Part shown: positions 13,966-16,747 of the stretch, piece by piece
Layout of the letters: every line of letters starts with the position of its first letter
How positions within the stretch are numbered: position 1 is the stretch's first letter
From: Phycisphaeraceae bacterium
GTDB lineage: Bacteria > Planctomycetota > Phycisphaerae > Phycisphaerales > Phycisphaeraceae
Assembly: GCA_020850375.1 (NCBI GenBank)
Contig: JADZET010000163.1
Coordinates: 1 to 16,747 of the forward strand
Reading direction: 5' to 3'
Length of the DNA stretch: 16,747 nucleotides
Notes under the pieces: model-generated
Told to the model about the DNA's origin: nothing
Database searches by the model: none
What the model saw: only the letters and a program-made list of their open reading frames with translations
Made by a program: the position numbers and the translations under genes

Positions 13966-14874
13966 TCAGCAGACGAACTGGAGCATGTTGGTGTACTGGG
14001 TGAGGCGGCGGTCGATGTCGGCTTTCTTGATGGACTGGAGTTTTTCGAGGCTGAAGGCCTCGACGGTGAAGCTGGCGACGACGGCGCCGACGGCGACGGC
14101 CTGGCGGATGTTCGACAGCGACAGGTCGCCGGTGGCGGCGAGGTGGCCCATCAGGCCGCCGGCGAAGCTGTCGCCAGCGCCGGTGGGGTCGATCACGTCG
14201 GCGATGGGGAAGGCGGGGAGCATGGCCCGGCCGTCGCGGTGTTCGAGGAGGCAGCCGTGCTCGCCCTTTTTGATGACGACGAAGCTCGGGCCCATGGCGA
14301 GGACTTTCTGGGCGGCTTTGACGAGGTTTTTCTCGCCGGTCAGAAGGTAGGCTTCGGAGTCGTTGAGGACCAGGCCGTCGATCTTCTTGAGCAGGGCGAG
14401 CAATTCGGCGTGGGCGGTCTTGATCCAGAGGTCCATGGTGTCGGCGACGACGAGCTTTTTGTTGGGGAATCGGCCCAGGAAGTCCATCTGGGCGGCGGGG
14501 TGGGTGTTGGCCAGGAAGACGTACTGCGAGTTGCGGAAGGTCTGCGGGACCGGCGGCAGGGCCTCGGCGAGGATGTTGGGGTGGACCTCGAGGGTGTCGC
14601 GGTCGTTCATGTTGTCGTGGTATTGGCCGGTCCAGGCGAAGGTCTTGGCGCCCTTGCGGATCTCCAGGCCGGCGGTGTCGACGTGGAAGTGGTCGAAGAC
14701 CTTGAGGAATTCGCGGGGGAAGTCGTCGCCGACGGCGGCGACGAGGCGGACGGGGGTGAAGAAGGAGGCGGCGGCGCAGAAGTAGGTGCAGGAGCCGCCG
14801 AGGATCTTGTCGGCGCGGCCGTGGGGGGTGATGACGGTGTCGATGCCGATGGAGCCGGTGACGATCAGGGACAT
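13966..14874 (-). CDS. PfkB-family carbohydrate/nucleoside kinase
   Basis: 302 residues from ATG 14874 (MSLIVTGSIGIDTV). A 17-residue upstream extension in the same frame is proline-rich, overlaps the end of gltX and is not family-like. Ribokinase-fold features: substrate-side GGSCTYFCAAASFF (26-39), GDDF shortly after, LNDSEAYLLTGEKN mid-protein, and PfkB signature 2 DPTGAGDSFAGGLM (229-242) with catalytic Asp235 and the anion-hole glycines. It transfers phosphate from ATP to a hydroxymethyl group; the substrate (sugar or nucleoside) cannot be fixed from sequence. I recall close relatives labelled sugar kinase or adenosine-kinase-like in planctomycetes. It begins 25 bp after the gltX stop, so it is probably co-transcribed. 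No phosphosugar pathway gene is adjacent. Confidence 0.9.
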   Translation of the reverse strand: MSLIVTGSIGIDTVITPHGRADKILGGSCTYFCAAASFFTPVRLVAAVGDDFPREFLKVFDHFHVDTAGLEIRKGAKTFAWTGQYHDNMNDRDTLEVHPNILAEALPPVPQTFRNSQYVFLANTHPAAQMDFLGRFPNKKLVVADTMDLWIKTAHAELLALLKKIDGLVLNDSEAYLLTGEKNLVKAAQKVLAMGPSFVVIKKGEHGCLLEHRDGRAMLPAFPIADVIDPTGAGDSFAGGLMGHLAATGDLSLSNIRQAVAVGAVVASFTVEAFSLEKLQSIKKADIDRRLTQYTNMLQFVC

Positions 14875-14899
14875 GGGGAAGATCCAGGGGGGTTGGGGA

Positions 14900-16501
14900 T
14901 TAGGGATGGGGGGCAATCGTAGCAAGGCAGCGGTCGATGCGGGCGAGCGTGGCGCTGCGGCCGAGGATGGCCAGGGTGTCGTGGATGGCGGGGCTGACGG
15001 TGCTGCCGGTCAGGGCGACGCGGAGGGGCTGGGCGATCTGGCCCATGGGCAGGCCGGTGGCGGCGGCGTGATCGTCGAGGAGTTTTTGGAGGGCGGGGGG
15101 GTCGAAAGTGGGCAGTAGTGCTAGTTTTTCGCGCAAGGTGCGCAGGACGGACAGGCCGGCGCTGTTGTTGGCCTTGAGGGTCTTGTCCACGGCCTTGGTG
15201 TCGAAGGTGATGGCGTCATCGGGGAGGAAAACGAAGCGGCCGAGCGACAGCGGCTCGCTGAGAGTGCGGCCGCGCGGCTGGTAGGCCTTGGCGAAGAGCG
15301 GGAAGTTGTCGGCGAGTTTGGCCAGCTCGTCGGGGTGGAACTCCTGCCAGTGCTCGCGGAGGCGGGCTTCGTATTCCTCCGGGGGCATCTTCTGGAGCGT
15401 CTCGGCGTTGAAGGCCAGGAGCTTGGCGCGGTCGAAGCGGGAGTTGGACTTGCCGAGGCGTTCGAGGTCGAACTCGCGGCGGAGGTAGTCGAGGTCGAAG
15501 CGTTCGAGGTTGTTACCCGGGCTCCAGCCCAGGAGGGCGACGTAGTTGAGCAGGACGTCCTTGAGGTAGCCGCTCTGACGGAAGTCGTGGACGTCGATCT
15601 CGGGCAGGGGGACGCTCAGCGCGCGGGCGAGGGGGACGGCGATCTCGTTGGCGTCGGTTTTTTTGTCGAGGAAGAGTTGGAGGTCGTCGGGGGTCGGACC
15701 CAGGGATGGCAATCCCTGGGCTTGGGTGGAGCGTTGGAGGTGTTCGTGCAGTGACAGGGCGTTGCCTTGGTGTTGTTTGAGCCAGTCCTGGGCGGCTTTG
15801 CGGGCGGTCTTGGCCTTGTCGCGCTTGGACATTTTTGAGCCGTCGGGGTTGAAGATCAGGGGCATGTGGGCGTATTGGGGGCGCGGGATGCCCAGGGCGT
15901 CGAACATGGCCACGTGCTTGGGGGTGTTCATAAGGTGCTCCTGGGCGCGGAGCACATGGGTGACCTTCATCGTGGCGTCATCGACGACGTTGGCGAAGTG
16001 GAAGGTCGGGCCGCCCCCGCCGGCGGCGCCCTTCATGATGATGAAGTCCTCGAGGTTTTCGGGCTGGATCGTCACGGGGCCGAGGACCAGGTCGTCGACG
16101 GTGACGGCGGTCTTGGGCATCTTGAAGCGGTAGGCGTCGCCGTCGGGGTAGGCGTGGCCGGTGTCGAGGAGCTTGGAGAGATACTGCTTGTAGAGGTGAT
16201 CGCGCTGGGACTGAAAGTAGGGGCCGCGATCGCTGATCTGGTTGAGCTTGACGTCGCCGCTGCCGGGGTCGTGGGCGGGGCCTTCGTCCCAGAGCACGCC
16301 TAACCAGCGGAGGTCTTCGAGGATGCCGCGGGTGGCGGCGTCGGTGGAGCGGGCTTTGTCGGTGTCCTCGATGCGGAGGATGAATGTTCCCAGATGGCGG
16401 CGGGCGAAGGCCCAGTTGAACAGGGCGGTGCGTGCGCCGCCGATGTGCAGGTAGCCGGTGGGGGAGGGGGCGAAGCGGGTGACGACTTTGTCGGCTGGCA
16501 T
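14900..16501 (-). CDS. gltX: Glutamyl-tRNA synthetase with large insert
   Basis: Charges tRNA-Glu (and tRNA-Gln in organisms lacking GlnRS) with glutamate; class I synthetase, cytosolic. 533 residues from ATG 16501, against about 470-500 for most bacteria. Catalytic motifs: RFAPSPTGYLHIGGARTALFNW (9-30, the HIGH equivalent being HIGG at 19-22), LRIEDTD (42-48), THVLRAQEHLMNTPKH (181-196) and KMSKR (223-227). The extra length lies mainly between KMSKR and GYLKDVLLNYVALLGWSPG (311-329): about 84 residues where roughly 14 are usual. A smaller insertion is near 76-93. The zinc-binding Cys motif of some GluRSs is absent. An in-frame ATG at 16534 overlaps the CLC stop as ATGA and would add 11 residues; the shorter start matches homologues better, but neither has a good ribosome site. 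Confidence 0.95.
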   Translation of the reverse strand: MPADKVVTRFAPSPTGYLHIGGARTALFNWAFARRHLGTFILRIEDTDKARSTDAATRGILEDLRWLGVLWDEGPAHDPGSGDVKLNQISDRGPYFQSQRDHLYKQYLSKLLDTGHAYPDGDAYRFKMPKTAVTVDDLVLGPVTIQPENLEDFIIMKGAAGGGGPTFHFANVVDDATMKVTHVLRAQEHLMNTPKHVAMFDALGIPRPQYAHMPLIFNPDGSKMSKRDKAKTARKAAQDWLKQHQGNALSLHEHLQRSTQAQGLPSLGPTPDDLQLFLDKKTDANEIAVPLARALSVPLPEIDVHDFRQSGYLKDVLLNYVALLGWSPGNNLERFDLDYLRREFDLERLGKSNSRFDRAKLLAFNAETLQKMPPEEYEARLREHWQEFHPDELAKLADNFPLFAKAYQPRGRTLSEPLSLGRFVFLPDDAITFDTKAVDKTLKANNSAGLSVLRTLREKLALLPTFDPPALQKLLDDHAAATGLPMGQIAQPLRVALTGSTVSPAIHDTLAILGRSATLARIDRCLATIAPHP

Positions 16502-16530
16502 GGACGGGATTGTAACGGAGGGGTGAGGCC

Positions 16531-16747
16531 TCATCCCGCGATGGTCCGAGCGTGGCGATCCGTGACGTCGGATGGGTTCTGTCCGTCGCCGCGGGGGCGT
16601 TGGCTGTGGATCAGGCCGATGTTGCTCGTCAGCAGCAGGGCGACGATGGAGGCCAGCAGGGTCGTGGGCAGCAGTTGCAGGCCGGCCATTTTGGTGACGA
16701 CGAGGGTGGAGCCCAGGGGCGTCTTGGTGACGCCGGCGTTGATGGCG
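16531..16747 (-). CDS. CLC-type chloride channel/transporter, C-terminal end (5' part outside window)
   Basis: The minus-strand frame is open from the window edge to TGA at 16531-16533, giving 71 residues. It begins AINAGVTKTPLGSTLVVTKM, followed by a hydrophobic segment LQLLPTTLLASIVALLLTSN and IGLIHSQRPRGD. This matches the last membrane helices of CLC proteins, where a [AV]xxTPL...VxExTG helix is followed by LxPxxxAxxxAYxLT and a short IYxSQ stretch. CLC proteins are dimeric chloride channels or chloride/proton exchangers in the inner membrane. The tail after SQR is about 20 hydrophilic residues, so no C-terminal CBS domains are fused. The Glu usual in ExTG is Lys here. The stop overlaps a possible gltX ATG, suggesting one operon. 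The family call rests on a short fragment. Confidence 0.68.
   Translation of the reverse strand, partial: AINAGVTKTPLGSTLVVTKMAGLQLLPTTLLASIVALLLTSNIGLIHSQRPRGDGQNPSDVTDRHARTIAG

Noticed and set aside
13456..14922. A 488-codon plus-strand frame opposite the sugar kinase and methyltransferase
   Set aside because: The product is a Gly/Val/Glu/Asp-rich repetitive string antisense to the DPTGAGDSF-bearing kinase; a composition artefact.
1..16747. tRNA, rRNA, CRISPR, insertion sequence or phage genes
   Set aside because: Looked for on both strands by eye; no cloverleaf with CCA end, no repeat-spacer array, no transposase or integrase motif was seen.

Overview
The window is GC-rich (mostly in the upper 60s percent by eye) and packed with bacterial genes. 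The gene families suggest a planctomycete, most likely of the Phycisphaerae type. Pointers are the FHA-GAF-histidine kinase with a SHSVKN-type H-box, paired membrane proteins starting with a CxxCGYxLR...CPECG zinc ribbon, a glutamyl-tRNA synthetase with a large insert after KMSKR, and a hotdog-ACP-hotdog fatty-acid mini-cluster. This assignment rests on recalled family resemblance; there is no rRNA to confirm it. I see no tRNA, rRNA, CRISPR array, insertion sequence or prophage gene.

Left part, plus strand (1-5828): the 3' part of a GAF-like sensor gene ending at a clear intrinsic terminator; argH (arginine biosynthesis); a soluble FHA-GAF-histidine kinase; and lepA (ribosomal elongation factor 4). 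A 213-bp intergenic region follows that holds a nested imperfect inverted repeat made of CACCAAG and CACGGAG units, between the convergent lepA and purM.

Middle, minus strand (6042-9786): purM (purine biosynthesis, with a diverged glycine-rich loop); a WYL-domain regulator just upstream of it; a 244-bp intergenic region with a G-quadruplex-type motif, a small dyad and a strong GC hairpin; then a three-gene cluster transcribed FabZ-like dehydratase, extended acyl carrier protein, second hotdog protein. This looks like a dedicated acyl-carrier module, but no ketosynthase lies in the window.

Right part (9850-16747): galK is divergent from the fatty-acid cluster and has its own likely promoter. 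Everything after it is on the minus strand: two tandem paralogous zinc-ribbon multi-pass membrane proteins (the distal one overlaps the 3' end of galK and has strikingly low GC in its membrane part), a SAM-dependent methyltransferase, a PfkB-family sugar kinase, gltX, and the C-terminal end of a CLC-type chloride channel cut by the window edge. gltX and the kinase are 25 bp apart and the CLC stop sits at the gltX start region, so CLC-gltX-pfkB is a probable operon.

Most of this is core metabolism and translation with signalling genes between. The least explained items are the tandem zinc-ribbon membrane pair with its mosaic base composition, the hotdog-ACP-hotdog cluster, and the nested intergenic repeat.
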